Source: Pseudomonas grimontii
GTDB taxonomy: Bacteria > Pseudomonadota > Gammaproteobacteria > Pseudomonadales > Pseudomonadaceae
Reading direction: 5' to 3'
DNA: 64,000 nucleotides
Assembly: GCF_007858185.1 (NCBI RefSeq)
Contig: NZ_VFES01000008.1
Span: 204,619 to 268,618 of the forward strand
Position numbers and translations under genes: made by a program. The stretch's first letter is position 1; every line of letters begins with the position of its first letter. The notes under the pieces are model-generated. The model had not been told where the DNA came from. It searched no databases and saw only the letters and a program-made list of their open reading frames with translations. This document shows, piece by piece, positions 43,999-52,695 of the stretch.

Positions 43999-44036
43999 TG
44001 TGGGAGGGGCGGTGCGACGATTCGACTTGCCCCCGA
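43999..44036 (+). repeat. REP interrupted by GGTGCGACGATTCGAC
   Basis: GTGGGAGGGGC is followed by GGTGCGACGATTCGAC (44011-44026) and then TTGCCCCCGATGG. The insert sits at the loop of an otherwise ordinary REP. Confidence 0.75.
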
Positions 44037-44082
44037 TGGCAGTGGGTCAGCCAAAGATGCATCAATTGACACGCCTTCATCG

Positions 44083-44272
44083 GGGCATGGGTATCTACAC
44101 AACTTTTCAGCCTCTGACAAATCTCCCTGTGGCGAGCGGGCTTGTCCCGCGTTGGGCTGCGTAGCAGCCCCCAGTAAAGCAGAATGCGGTGTATCAGAAA
44201 CTCCATAGCGGCTGTTTTGGGGCCGCTACGCGGCCCAACGCGGGACAAGCCCGCTCGCCACAGGGGAACTCG
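44083..44272. repeat. Composite REPIN-like element, inverted copy of 8050-8325
   Basis: It begins GGGTATCTACACAACTTTTC and contains two facing REPs (about 44109-44135 and 44238-44264) around the same TGTATCAGAAACTCC spacer seen at about 8175. It is nearly identical to the reverse complement of 8100-8290 and lies about 36 kb away in opposite orientation. Confidence 0.82.
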
Positions 44273-44306
44273 CCAGTCAGTCGTTACCCCAGAAACGCAT
44301 ATGTAC

Positions 44307-45233
44307 TCAGTACCCCCGCAACCGATCCACTTCCCCCACCATCTCATCCCCCCGCTCAAACCGCCGAATATTCTCCAACAACACCCCAAACGCACTCTCC
44401 GGCTGCGTCATCGCCGCAATATGCGGCGTCAACAACACCTGCGGATACTCCCAAAACGGATGCTCCGGCGCCGCCGGCTCCTCCCGAAGCACATCCAGCA
44501 CCGCACCACTCAACTGCCCACTCTCCAGCGCCTCGAGCAAATCCTCTTCAACCAGGTGCCCCCCACGGCCCATATTCACCAACCCCGCCCCCGGTGGCAG
44601 TTGCGCAAACAAGCGCCGATCCAGAATCCCCTGGGTCTGCTCCGTCAACGGCAGCACACACAGCAAAATATCGCACTGGCTAAGAAACGCCGGCAGTTGC
44701 GCTTCCCCCGCATAACACTCCACCCCCGGCACGCGGTGAGCACTGCGCGCCCACCCCGACAACGCAAAGCCCAGCGGCGCCAAGGTCGCCAGAATTTGCT
44801 GCGCCTGGGCACCCAAGCCCATCACCCCGACACGCCGGTTCGCGGCCGGCTGCAGCAGGTGCGCCTGCCAACAGCGCGCCACCTGCTGCTGGCGGTAGCG
44901 CAGCATGTCGCGGTGCAGGCTGAGCACCGCCCAACTGGCGTACTCGCACATGCCGCGGGTGATGCCCGGATCCAGCAGGCGCACCACCGGCAGGCCCGCA
45001 GGCAAACGGTCCAGGTCCAGTTGATCGACACCGGCCGACAACGCAAACAACACCTTCAGGTTGGGCAGCACGCGGGCCAGATCTTCCGGTGCCTGCCAGG
45101 CGGCCAGGTAGTCGACCTCGGCGGGGTTGCCGATGTCGGGCCAGGTGCGCCATTCGATATCCGGTGCGTGTTTGGCGAACAGTGCCTGCCAGTGTCGGCC
45201 GCGCACCGGGTCAGCTTTGTAGAGCAAGGCCAT
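44307..45233 (-). CDS. ghrA: Glyoxylate/hydroxypyruvate reductase A
   Basis: The 308-residue D-2-hydroxyacid dehydrogenase ends in GEVDRLRGY, as in E. coli GhrA. It has FALSAGVDQLDLDRLP, the NAD(P) loop VGVMGLGAQAQQILATL, LPLTEQTQGILDRRLFAQLP, NMGRGGHLVEEDLLEALESG and TPHIAAMTQPESA with the catalytic histidine. The ATG at 45233 has AGGAA at suitable distance; in-frame ATGs at 45239 and 45269 are possible alternatives. It reduces glyoxylate to glycolate. It is convergent with the large catabolic operon and divergent from gabT. Confidence 0.87.
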   Translation of the reverse strand: MALLYKADPVRGRHWQALFAKHAPDIEWRTWPDIGNPAEVDYLAAWQAPEDLARVLPNLKVLFALSAGVDQLDLDRLPAGLPVVRLLDPGITRGMCEYASWAVLSLHRDMLRYRQQQVARCWQAHLLQPAANRRVGVMGLGAQAQQILATLAPLGFALSGWARSAHRVPGVECYAGEAQLPAFLSQCDILLCVLPLTEQTQGILDRRLFAQLPPGAGLVNMGRGGHLVEEDLLEALESGQLSGAVLDVLREEPAAPEHPFWEYPQVLLTPHIAAMTQPESAFGVLLENIRRFERGDEMVGEVDRLRGY

Positions 45234-45385
45234 GGGCATTTCCTGCTGGATGAAGGTAGCGATCATCATCCCCCAAGCCCGGCGCAGGATCTGTTGAAAC
45301 GCGGGGCGAAAACAGTTGATCCGAATTTCTCACGGGGCAAGTTCGGCGTAGTTGGTTGCCCGCAGGCCGTACTCTGGACTGCATC

Positions 45386-45404
45386 GCAACCACCTTCCGG
45401 TTGC
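45386..45404. promoter_or_regulatory. Inverted repeat GCAACC-N7-GGTTGC upstream of gabT
   Basis: A perfect 6-bp inverted repeat lies 22 bases before the gabT start. Another GGTTGCC occurs at about 45353. It could be an operator or a small leader hairpin. Its regulator is unknown. Confidence 0.4.
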
Positions 45405-45426
45405 CGGACTCACGATGGGAAATGCC

Positions 45427-46719
45427 ATGAATAGCAAAGTCGACGAAACCCCTCATTTGCTCCGTCAGCGCGAGCAGTTCGTGCCCCGTGGCCTGGTGAC
45501 CGCGCACCCGCTGGTGATCGACCGCGCCCAGGGCGCCGAATTGTGGGACGTGGATGGCAAGCGTTACCTGGACTTCGTCGGCGGTATCGGCGTGCTCAAC
45601 ATCGGCCATAACCACCCCAAGGTGGTCGCCGCCGTGCAGGCCCAGTTGCAGAAGGTCTCCCATGCCTGCTTCCAGGTGGTGGCCTACCAGCCTTACCTCG
45701 ACCTGGCCCAGCGCCTGTGTGAAATGATCGGCGGCCAGGACGCGTATAAAGCGGCGTTCTTCACCTCCGGCGCCGAGGCGGTAGAAAATGCGGTGAAGAT
45801 CGCCCGTGCCCATACCAATCGCTCGGCGGTCATCGCCTTCCGTGGTGGTTTCCACGGGCGCACGTTGCTGGGCACCACGCTCACCGGCATGAGCCAACCC
45901 TACAAGCAGAACTTCGGGCCGTTTGCTCCGGAGGTGTTCCATACCCCGTACCCGAACGCTTATCGCGGCGTGACTAGCGACATCGCGCTCAAGGCCCTGG
46001 ATGAGTTGCTGGCGACCCAGGTAGCGCCGGAGCGGGTGGCCGCGATCATCATCGAGCCGGTGCAGGGCGACGGCGGTTTCCTCACCGCACCCGCTGAGTT
46101 TCTCCAGGCGCTGCGGGCGTTGGCCGACAAGCATGGCATCGTGCTGATCCTCGACGAAATCCAGACCGGCTTCGGTCGCACCGGCACCTGGTTCGGTTTC
46201 CAGCACGCGGGTATCCAGCCCGACCTGGTCACCGTGGCCAAGAGCCTGGCCGGCGGCTTGCCGTTGTCCGGCGTAGTCGGCAAGGCGCACATCATGGATG
46301 CACCACTGCCCGGCGGGCTCGGCGGCACCTACGGCGGTAATGCGCTGGCCTGTGCGGCGGCGCTGGCGGTGATCGATGCGTTCGAGCAGGAGCAGTTGCT
46401 GGCGCGCAGCCAAGTACTGGGCGAGCGCCTGCGCCAGGGGTTGCTCGGCCTGCAGGCGCGCTACTCGCGCATCGGTGATGTGCGCGGCACCGGCTTTATG
46501 TTGGCGATGGAATTGATCAAGGATGACCCGGCCCGCACCCCGGATGCCGACCTCAATCAACGGCTGATCGATGAAGCCCGGGCCGGTGGTTTGCTGGTGA
46601 TCAAATGCGGGGTACATCGCAATGTGCTGCGTTTCCTCGCGCCGTTGGTGACCACCGAAGCCCAGGTCGACGAAGCGCTGAAAATCCTCGACGGTGCCTT
46701 GGCACGGGTCTTGAACTGA
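45427..46719 (+). CDS. gabT: 4-aminobutyrate aminotransferase (GabT-like)
   Basis: A 430-residue class III aminotransferase (start MNSKVDETPHLL; an in-frame ATG lies 12 bases upstream). Motifs include LWDVDGKRYLDFVGGIGVLN, FFTSGAEAVENAVKIAR, RGGFHGRT, LILDEIQTGFGRTG and the PLP lysine in TVAKSLAGGLPLSGV. Sequence and size match GabT, which transfers the amino group of GABA to 2-oxoglutarate. Together with gabD this gives a GABA-to-succinate route. It is transcribed divergently from ghrA with 193 bp between starts. Confidence 0.88.
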   Translation: MNSKVDETPHLLRQREQFVPRGLVTAHPLVIDRAQGAELWDVDGKRYLDFVGGIGVLNIGHNHPKVVAAVQAQLQKVSHACFQVVAYQPYLDLAQRLCEMIGGQDAYKAAFFTSGAEAVENAVKIARAHTNRSAVIAFRGGFHGRTLLGTTLTGMSQPYKQNFGPFAPEVFHTPYPNAYRGVTSDIALKALDELLATQVAPERVAAIIIEPVQGDGGFLTAPAEFLQALRALADKHGIVLILDEIQTGFGRTGTWFGFQHAGIQPDLVTVAKSLAGGLPLSGVVGKAHIMDAPLPGGLGGTYGGNALACAAALAVIDAFEQEQLLARSQVLGERLRQGLLGLQARYSRIGDVRGTGFMLAMELIKDDPARTPDADLNQRLIDEARAGGLLVIKCGVHRNVLRFLAPLVTTEAQVDEALKILDGALARVLN

Positions 46720-46767
46720 GGCTGTGCCCGCTACGGGCGAACTGCATCATTGGAGGCTTGACCCCAC

Positions 46768-47412
46768 ATGGGACTGACAGATTATCGAGCGTTGCTGATC
46801 GATTGCGATGAAGTGCTGGTGGATCGCGATTCCGGGGTGTGGGCGGCGTTGCAGCCGCTGCTCGACAGCCGTGGCGGGCAGCCGGCCAAGGATCAGGTGC
46901 TGGCCGAATTCAACGCGCAGGTTGCCCAGCTCTATCCGCGTTTCGCCGAGCTGGGCTTCAGTGGCGTGTTGTGTTTTGCCCATCGCCAGTTGGCCGAGAG
47001 CTGGGGGCTGCACGCCAGTTGGGAGGAGGGCATGAGCTTTGCCCGTTCGGCGGGCAATTGGTCGTTGTTCGAGGATGCACCGGGGGCGATGCTGTACCTG
47101 CGCAAGTTCTACCGGCTGCTGGTGCGTGGCGACCGCGATGCCGAGGATCGCGGGGTGTTGTGCGAGCGATTGGGGATTGCACCGGAAGATTTCATTTCCC
47201 TGGCCGAAGACCCGCAATGGCTCACGGACCAGGGCGAGCAACTGCAACCGGTGCTGCATGTCACGCGACCGTCGGTCGGTGCACACGCGGCGCTGGACCG
47301 CTGTTTGATCGGCCGTCACCGGGCGCGGCAGCCTTCGCCTTGCGCGGCGGACTACTGCATCAACAGCATGGCGGATCTGGTGGCGCAGCATCAGCTGTCT
47401 TTACGGCGCTGA
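46768..47412 (+). CDS. HAD-like hydrolase
   Basis: A 214-residue HAD-superfamily protein with DCDEVLVDRDSGVW at the N-terminus; Asp13 and Asp15 fit the catalytic D-x-D. The middle (AGNWSLFEDAPGAMLYLRKFY) resembles the cap and core of phosphatase- or dehalogenase-like members. The C-terminal motif is unusual (ADYCINSMADLVAQHQ). GGAGG lies upstream. It follows gabT after 48 bp and may be in the same transcript. The substrate is unknown. Confidence 0.68.
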   Translation: MGLTDYRALLIDCDEVLVDRDSGVWAALQPLLDSRGGQPAKDQVLAEFNAQVAQLYPRFAELGFSGVLCFAHRQLAESWGLHASWEEGMSFARSAGNWSLFEDAPGAMLYLRKFYRLLVRGDRDAEDRGVLCERLGIAPEDFISLAEDPQWLTDQGEQLQPVLHVTRPSVGAHAALDRCLIGRHRARQPSPCAADYCINSMADLVAQHQLSLRR

Positions 47413-47457
47413 TTTTGCTAGAAGATTGTCTTACAAACGGCAGTCAAGAGGTACGCA

Positions 47458-47946
47458 ATGGAAGGGCAAGTCAAGCTGGACCGGATCGACATCAGTATTC
47501 TGGTTGAATTGCAAAAAGACGGCCGGATGACCAATGTCAGCCTCGCCGACGCCGTGGGCCTGTCCGCCAGCCCGTGCCTGCAACGGGTCAAGCGGCTGGA
47601 GTCGGCCGGGTATATTTCCAGCTACAAGGCGCACTTGAACCTGGCCAAGATCACCGACTCGGTCACGGTGTTTACCGAGATCACCCTCAGCGACCACAAG
47701 CGTGAAGACTTCGCCAAATTCGAATCGAATATCCGCCTGGTGGACGAAGTGCTCGAGTGTCACCTGATCAGTGGTGGCTACGACTACCTGGTGCGTTTCA
47801 TGACCCGCAGCATCCAGCACTATCAGGAAGTGGTCGAGAGCCTGCTGGACAAGAATATCGGTATCTCCAAGTACTTCAGCTACATCGTGATCAAGTCGCC
47901 GGTGCTCAAGGATGGTGTGCCGTTGCGCAAGTTGCTGCGGCACTGA
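47458..47946 (+). CDS. Lrp/AsnC-family transcriptional regulator
   Basis: A 162-residue regulator with an N-terminal winged helix (LDRIDISILVELQKDGRMTN, VSLADAVGLSASPCLQRVKR) and a C-terminal RAM domain (LSDHKREDFAKFE, LVDEVLECHLISGGYDYLVR). Lrp-type proteins sense amino acids. Its position 45 bp after the HAD gene and near gabT suggests it regulates the adjacent amino acid catabolic genes. AGAGG precedes the ATG. Confidence 0.92.
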   Translation: MEGQVKLDRIDISILVELQKDGRMTNVSLADAVGLSASPCLQRVKRLESAGYISSYKAHLNLAKITDSVTVFTEITLSDHKREDFAKFESNIRLVDEVLECHLISGGYDYLVRFMTRSIQHYQEVVESLLDKNIGISKYFSYIVIKSPVLKDGVPLRKLLRH

Positions 47947-47992
47947 GACACGCTCGCTTTCAGGCCCTAATCCGGTGTTGATTCACCACATT

Positions 47993-48018
47993 GCGAAATT
48001 TTTGTCGGATGCGAAATT
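47993..48018. repeat. Direct repeat of GCGAAATT, 18-bp period
   Basis: GCGAAATT occurs at 47993-48000 and again at 48011-48018 in an AT-richer stretch after the lrp gene. No plus-strand gene follows closely, so a regulatory role is uncertain. Confidence 0.3.
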
Positions 48019-48130
48019 GACGTGATTGTGAGACTTATCATCTAGCAGCGGCCTCATCGCCAGCTCGATATTGCCGGCATCGCGGCGCTACACCCTGGGG
48101 CACATCAGCCAGCCATAACGCCAGTCAAAC

Positions 48131-48157
48131 TGTGGGAGGGGCAGGCCCCCTCCCACA
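48131..48157. repeat. Compact REP-derived palindrome
   Basis: GTGGGAGGGG, CAGG and CCCCCTCCCAC form a near-perfect hairpin just past the oprD-family stop codon. It looks like a REPIN collapsed to its outer arms. It could limit read-through from both converging genes, though no U-tract is present. Confidence 0.6.
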
Positions 48158-48167
48158 TGTGAGCTGC

Positions 48168-49499
48168 CTACAAGATGCTCAACGGGTAACTGATGATCAC
48201 CCGATGTTCATCACTGTCACGCTGGGTGGTCACTTCGGTGCGCAATGAGGCATGGCGCAAGGCGATGCTCAGGTTCTTCAGCGGGCCTTGCTGGAACACA
48301 TAGCTCACGGTCAGGTTGCGTTCCCACTCGCTCTTGTCACCCGTTGGCGTGCGGATGTTCGAGCCGCTTTCGTACATGCCCATAAAGCTCAGGCCCGGCA
48401 CGCCGACCGTGGCGAAGTCATAGCCGTAACGCACCTGCCAGGTGGTTTCCCCGGCGCGCTGGAATTTGCCGATCATCGACTCGGTCATGAAGTAGGCCGT
48501 GGAACCGTCACCCTGGTTCAGCCACACCGCATCGCTGTCGCTGCTGACCTGTTGCAGGCCGGCGGCAATCGTGTGGCCGTTGACCAGGTAGGTGAATAGG
48601 GCACTGCTCAGGCGGCTGTCGACCTTGCCCTTGGTCACGCCGTCGCCGTAGTAGCCGAAGGTGTAGAACGCCGGGTCGTTGCCGTTGGCGCCGTCGGAGC
48701 GGTTGTCGAAGTGGCGCAGGTCGGTGCGCAGGGTGCCCGGCCCGATCTGCCAGTCGTACTTGAGGCCCAGGAAGTTCTGCTTGTAGAAGTCCTGCAGGTT
48801 GCCGTAGTAGTACTGCAAGGTCAGGTCTTTGGTGGGTTTGTAGTCGACGCCGCCGTAGTAGAACTTGTTGACGAACTCACCGCTGACCGGGTTGTTGGCG
48901 CCCGGGATCGACATGCCCATCTGGTTGCTCGAACCACGGCCTTTGACGTGCTCCAACTGGCCGAGGGTGAAGGTGAAATGGTCCAGGTCCTTGGACTGCA
49001 CCTGCCCGCCATTGAAGGTCTGTTGCAACATGCGGTCGGTGGACATCACCACCGGCAGCATCGGTACCAGGGTCCCGTATTTCAGCTCGGTCTGGGCAAA
49101 GCGCGCCTTGGCGGTCAGGCCCAGGCTACCGAACTCGTCTACCGCGCGGCCATCGTGATCGGTGGGGAACACGTTGCCGTTGAACGCAGTGCTTTGGGGG
49201 TTGTAGTGACGACCTTTGCCGGAGTCCAGGCGCACGCCGAACATGCCGATAGCGTCGACACCGAAGCCCACCGTGCCTTGGGTGAAACCCGACTCGAAGT
49301 TGGCGATAAACCCCTGGCCCCATTCCTGGGTGTAGTTGGGGTCGGCGGCGCCGCTGCGGTTGTCGGCGTTACTGAAGAAGTTGCGGGCCAGTACGTTGAG
49401 CTTGCTGTCTTCCACCAGGCCGGCGGCGTAGCCCTGTTGGGCGATCAGCAGGCCACAAAGGCCGGCGAGTACTGTCGGTGCGCGATTGAAAAGCTCCAT
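48168..49499 (-). CDS. OprD-family outer-membrane porin
   Basis: The start at 49499 (MELFNRAPTVLAGLCGLL) has GGGGA about 8 bases upstream; two further ATGs lie just before it. The 443-residue product has a signal peptide ending QQGYA, then AGLVEDSKLNVLARNFFSNA and AAGL/QVSSDSDAVW-type blocks characteristic of the OprD family, and a C-terminal barrel strand (EHRVIISYPLSIL). These porins admit specific small anions or amino acids. In P. aeruginosa, as I recall, the OprD-type porin OpdO is linked to pyroglutamate use. Here the gene closes a minus-strand operon facing the 5-oxoprolinase genes. Confidence 0.9.
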   Translation of the reverse strand: MELFNRAPTVLAGLCGLLIAQQGYAAGLVEDSKLNVLARNFFSNADNRSGAADPNYTQEWGQGFIANFESGFTQGTVGFGVDAIGMFGVRLDSGKGRHYNPQSTAFNGNVFPTDHDGRAVDEFGSLGLTAKARFAQTELKYGTLVPMLPVVMSTDRMLQQTFNGGQVQSKDLDHFTFTLGQLEHVKGRGSSNQMGMSIPGANNPVSGEFVNKFYYGGVDYKPTKDLTLQYYYGNLQDFYKQNFLGLKYDWQIGPGTLRTDLRHFDNRSDGANGNDPAFYTFGYYGDGVTKGKVDSRLSSALFTYLVNGHTIAAGLQQVSSDSDAVWLNQGDGSTAYFMTESMIGKFQRAGETTWQVRYGYDFATVGVPGLSFMGMYESGSNIRTPTGDKSEWERNLTVSYVFQQGPLKNLSIALRHASLRTEVTTQRDSDEHRVIISYPLSIL

Positions 49500-49562
49500 C
49501 GGTGTCATCCCCATGTGTGTTTGGTTTTTTTGAGGGCAGTCAAAAGCGGCAGTGAAGGTTTT

Positions 49563-51113
49563 CTATTTGTTTTCAGGAGCAGGTTTTTCAGGAGCAACGG
49601 TGGCCGGCACGACATGCAGTCGCACCGGCGGCAAGCGGTACAGGATCAACAGCGCCAGCACGCCGATCCCGGCGCACAGCAACAGGCCGACGCCCACGGA
49701 CTGCGCCAGTGCATCGCGGGCCAGGTTCAGCCAGGGCGAGGCTTCAAGGTTGGAATGCAACAGCGTTTGCGGGTCGGCATACATGGCAATGCCCTCGGCG
49801 TGATTCGCCGCGAGAAACACCCGCTGCACGTTGGCGCTGTAGAGCAGATTGACCAGCACCCCCATGCCTGCGGTGCCGAGCAGCCCGCCAACCAGGCGCA
49901 GGGACTGGGTCAGTGCCGTGGCAATCCCCAAGAACTGCCGTTCGGCCAGGGTCTGGGTGAAGACCGTGAGGTTGAGCAGGATAAATCCCAGCCCCAGGCC
50001 GGCCAGCAGGATCAAACCGAGCAACAGGTTGAACGCGGCCCCGCGCCCGACCACGGCCAGGCCCAGGCACGCCAGCAGCAGCGCGACAAAGCCCGCCAGC
50101 GGCAAATGGTTGGGGTTGCGCAAGCGGGTCACGATGCGGCTGTTGACGATGGCCCCCAAGGTGATGCTCAACGCCAGCGGCGTGATCAACAGGCCGGCGT
50201 CCTGGGGCGAGTAGCCGTAGGCGCCTTGCAGCAACAGCGGCAGGTAGAACAACAGCGAAAACATGATCGCGCCGGCCGCCACCGACAGCACGAACAACAA
50301 TCGCAGGCTCGGCAAGCTGAATAACGCCGCCGGCAACAGCGCATGCGGGCAACGCCGCTCCCAGTGCCACAGCGCGATGATCGCGGCAATACAGCCCAGG
50401 CCCAGGGCGGCGCTCAACGCCAGGCTCGAATGCCCCAGCCATTCCACAAACAATTGCAGGCTGCCCAGCGCCGTGGCGATCAGCAGCGCGCCGGGCCAGT
50501 CCAGGCGAATGCCGTTGCGATGCTGCGGGCGGTACCAGGGCAGGAAGCGCCAGGCGATCAACAGCGCCAGGCACCCCAGGGGCAGGTTGAGGTAGAACAC
50601 CGAGCGCCAGCCAAAGGCGCCGGTCAGGTAACCCCCCAGGCCCGGGCCAATGGCATTGACCACGCTGAACAGCGCACTCAAGAGCATTTGCCAACGCAGG
50701 CGTTGACGGGTATCGGGAAACAGCTCGGGAATGCAGGCGAACGCGGTGCCGATCAACATGCCGCCGCCCACCCCCTGCAAGGCGCGGCCGATCACCAGCA
50801 CCAGCATGTCGTTGGCCACGGCGCAGGCCAGTGAGGCCAGGGTGAAAATCAGCGTAGCGGCCAGCACAAACGGCTTGCGCCCGTAGTAATCCCCCAGCCG
50901 CCCGAAAATCGGAATGGTGACGATGGACGCCAACAGGTAACCGGTGGCAACCCACGCATAGAGTTCAAAGCCATTGAGCTCGGCGACGATGCTCGGCAAG
51001 GCGTTGCCGATCACCGTCTGGTCGAGTGCCGAGAGCATCAGCACCAGGGAGATGCCGAGCATGGCCAGCAAGGCTTGCTGGAAACTCAGGGGCGGATGGG
51101 CTGCCACGGTCAT
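49563..51113 (-). CDS. MFS transporter, DHA2 (EmrB/QacA) type
   Basis: A 516-residue transporter with about 14 membrane helices. The motifs SALDQTVIGNALPSI and FGRLGDYYGRKP (MFS loop 2-3) and LIGRALQGVGGGMLIGTAF are typical of the DHA2 family, usually drug or metabolite exporters. It is read with the aminotransferase gene (9 bp upstream) and the porin gene (63 bp downstream). In this operon it may import or export the compound that the porin admits. Specificity is unknown. Confidence 0.9.
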   Translation of the reverse strand: MTVAAHPPLSFQQALLAMLGISLVLMLSALDQTVIGNALPSIVAELNGFELYAWVATGYLLASIVTIPIFGRLGDYYGRKPFVLAATLIFTLASLACAVANDMLVLVIGRALQGVGGGMLIGTAFACIPELFPDTRQRLRWQMLLSALFSVVNAIGPGLGGYLTGAFGWRSVFYLNLPLGCLALLIAWRFLPWYRPQHRNGIRLDWPGALLIATALGSLQLFVEWLGHSSLALSAALGLGCIAAIIALWHWERRCPHALLPAALFSLPSLRLLFVLSVAAGAIMFSLLFYLPLLLQGAYGYSPQDAGLLITPLALSITLGAIVNSRIVTRLRNPNHLPLAGFVALLLACLGLAVVGRGAAFNLLLGLILLAGLGLGFILLNLTVFTQTLAERQFLGIATALTQSLRLVGGLLGTAGMGVLVNLLYSANVQRVFLAANHAEGIAMYADPQTLLHSNLEASPWLNLARDALAQSVGVGLLLCAGIGVLALLILYRLPPVRLHVVPATVAPEKPAPENK

Positions 51114-51122
51114 GGTCGGCCC

Positions 51123-52331
51123 TCAGCGCAACGCGGCGACGGCGGCTTTGATGCGCGCACAGCCTTGGTCGAGGGTGGCAATCGCGGTGGCGATCGACAT
51201 GCGGAAAAACGGCGCCAGGCCATACGCCGTGCCCGCCACCACCGCCACGCCCTGGCTTTCCAGCAGGTACATCACGACGTCGCTGTCGGTGTGCAGCACC
51301 TTGCCCTCGGGCGTGGTTTTACCCAGCAGGCCAGCGCAATTCACATACAGGTAGAACGCGCCATCCGGCTTGCGGCAACTGAGGCCGGGAATGGCATTGA
51401 GCAGCTCCAGGCAGCGGTCGCGGCGTTGCTGGTAGACCCGCACGCTTTGCTGGACGAAGCTCTGGTCGCCGTTGAGCGCTTCCACCGCCGCTGCCTGGCT
51501 GATCGAGCAGGCGTTGCTGGTGGACTGCGATTGCAGGGTGGCCATGGCGCCGATCAGGTCGGTGGGGCCGGCGGCGTAACCGATGCGCCAACCGGTCATG
51601 GCATAGGTCTTCGACACGCCGTTGACCACCAGCGTGCGATCTTTCAAAGCCGGTTCGATGGCCAGGATGTGCGGGTTATCCAGGCCGTCGAAACGGATGT
51701 GCTCGTAGATGTCATCGGTCATCAGCAGCACATGGGGATAGTCCAGCAGCACATCGGCCAGGGCGCGCAATTCGCTGTGGCTGTAGCTGGCGCCGGTGGG
51801 GTTGCTGGGGGAGTTGAGCAGCAGCCAGCGGGTACGCGGGGTGATCGCCGCGCGCAGCTGGCCTGGAGTCAGCTTGAAGCCGTTGTGTTCAGGGCAGGCG
51901 AGGGTCACGGGCTCGCCTTCGCAGGCCAGCACCATGTCCGGGTACGACACCCAGTACGGCGCCGGGATCAGCACCTCATCGCCGGCGCCGAGGGTGGCGG
52001 CAAAGGCGTTGAAGATCGCACTCTTGGCGCCGCTGGTCACCAGCACTTGCTGGGGGGTGTAGGCCAGGGCGTTTTCCCGCGCCAGCTTGTCGACGATGGC
52101 CTGGCGCAGCTCCGGGGTACCGGCGTTCTGGGTGTAGCGGGTTTCACCGCGCTCGATGGCGGCACTGGCGGCTTGGCGAATATTGGGTGGCGTATCGAAA
52201 TCCGGCTCGCCCACCACCAGGTTGATGATGGACTGGCCCTGGCGACGCAGCTCGTTGGCGCGGTCGGACGCGGCGCTGCTGGGCGATGGTTTGATGCGTT
52301 GCACACGGGCGGCGATGCGGGAGGCAGTCAC
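51123..52331 (-). CDS. Class I/II PLP aminotransferase (aspartate aminotransferase-like)
   Basis: A GTG start at 52331 is chosen because AGGAA lies at the right distance and the protein then begins (M)TASRIAARVQRIKPSP, as in relatives; upstream in-frame codons give low-complexity sequence. The 402-residue enzyme has FDTPPNIRQAA, LLNSPSNPTGASYSHSELRA, DDIYEHIRFDG, the PLP lysine in VVNGVSKTYAMTGWRIGY and the substrate arginine in FRMSIA. It transfers amino groups from an amino acid such as aspartate or glutamate. It is first in the operon with the MFS and porin genes. The promoter region carries the LysR-type box at 52416-52430. Confidence 0.9.
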   Translation of the reverse strand: MTASRIAARVQRIKPSPSSAASDRANELRRQGQSIINLVVGEPDFDTPPNIRQAASAAIERGETRYTQNAGTPELRQAIVDKLARENALAYTPQQVLVTSGAKSAIFNAFAATLGAGDEVLIPAPYWVSYPDMVLACEGEPVTLACPEHNGFKLTPGQLRAAITPRTRWLLLNSPSNPTGASYSHSELRALADVLLDYPHVLLMTDDIYEHIRFDGLDNPHILAIEPALKDRTLVVNGVSKTYAMTGWRIGYAAGPTDLIGAMATLQSQSTSNACSISQAAAVEALNGDQSFVQQSVRVYQQRRDRCLELLNAIPGLSCRKPDGAFYLYVNCAGLLGKTTPEGKVLHTDSDVVMYLLESQGVAVVAGTAYGLAPFFRMSIATAIATLDQGCARIKAAVAALR

Positions 52332-52364
52332 GGGCGTTCCTCGTTGATGGTGTTGACGGGGGTC

Positions 52365-52430
52365 ACAGTACGAGGGGTGGGGGAGGGCGCCATAAGATGA
52401 GTTTGTTCTGGTTTGATAGGCAGTGCTTAT
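52365..52430 (-). promoter_or_regulatory. Candidate LysR-controlled promoter of the aminotransferase-MFS-porin operon
   Basis: On the minus strand ATAAGCACTGCCTAT (52430-52416) is followed by a possible -35 TTATGG (52395-52390) and -10 TACTGT (52370-52365) with 19-bp spacing. The box fits ATAAG-N5-CTTAT with one mismatch and starts 35 bp before the -35, as at the two other sites (53623 and 58310). The aminotransferase start lies 34 bases beyond the -10. Confidence 0.6.
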
Positions 52431-52582
52431 GGCTGGGGTTGCACTGTTGTGGTGCCTCCAGTCCTGGCTGCTCCGGACGGGTGCCTTGGGCGGGGGTTCA
52501 GGGGCAGCCATAGCAAAGCCTTATGGCTGGTTATACGGATGGCCTGTCTTTTGCAAACCTGCCAGGTGTACGCAAAACCAAA

Positions 52583-52671
52583 TGTGGGAGGGGGCTTGCT
52601 CCCGATAGCAGTATGTCAATCACAGATGCATCAACTGACACTGCCTCATCGGGAGCAAGCCCCCTCCCACA
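52583..52671. repeat. REPIN: inverted pair of GTGGGAGGGGGCTTG REPs
   Basis: GTGGGAGGGGGCTTGCTCCC at 52584-52603 is mirrored at 52651-52670. The structure matches the REPIN at 15910-15998. It ends 25 bases before the LysR start codon. Confidence 0.87.
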
Positions 52672-52695
52672 TTTAAGGCATCACTTGTCCATTAC

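Larger units (their letters stand above)
43941..44306. other. Repeat-filled intergenic region
   Basis: Between the tartrate dehydrogenase gene and convergent ghrA lie a REP split by GGTGCGACGATTCGAC (43999-44036) and a composite REPIN-like element (44083-44272). The remainder shows CATATGTACTCAGTA at about 44299, a remnant of the motif that ends the large palindromic element. No gene was found. Confidence 0.75.
52332..52695. other. Divergent promoter region between aminotransferase and LysR genes
   Basis: This 364-bp region contains a LysR-type box with a matching minus-strand promoter (52365-52430), about 150 bases with no recognised signal, and a REPIN (52583-52671) just before the LysR gene. 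No gene was found. Confidence 0.7.
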
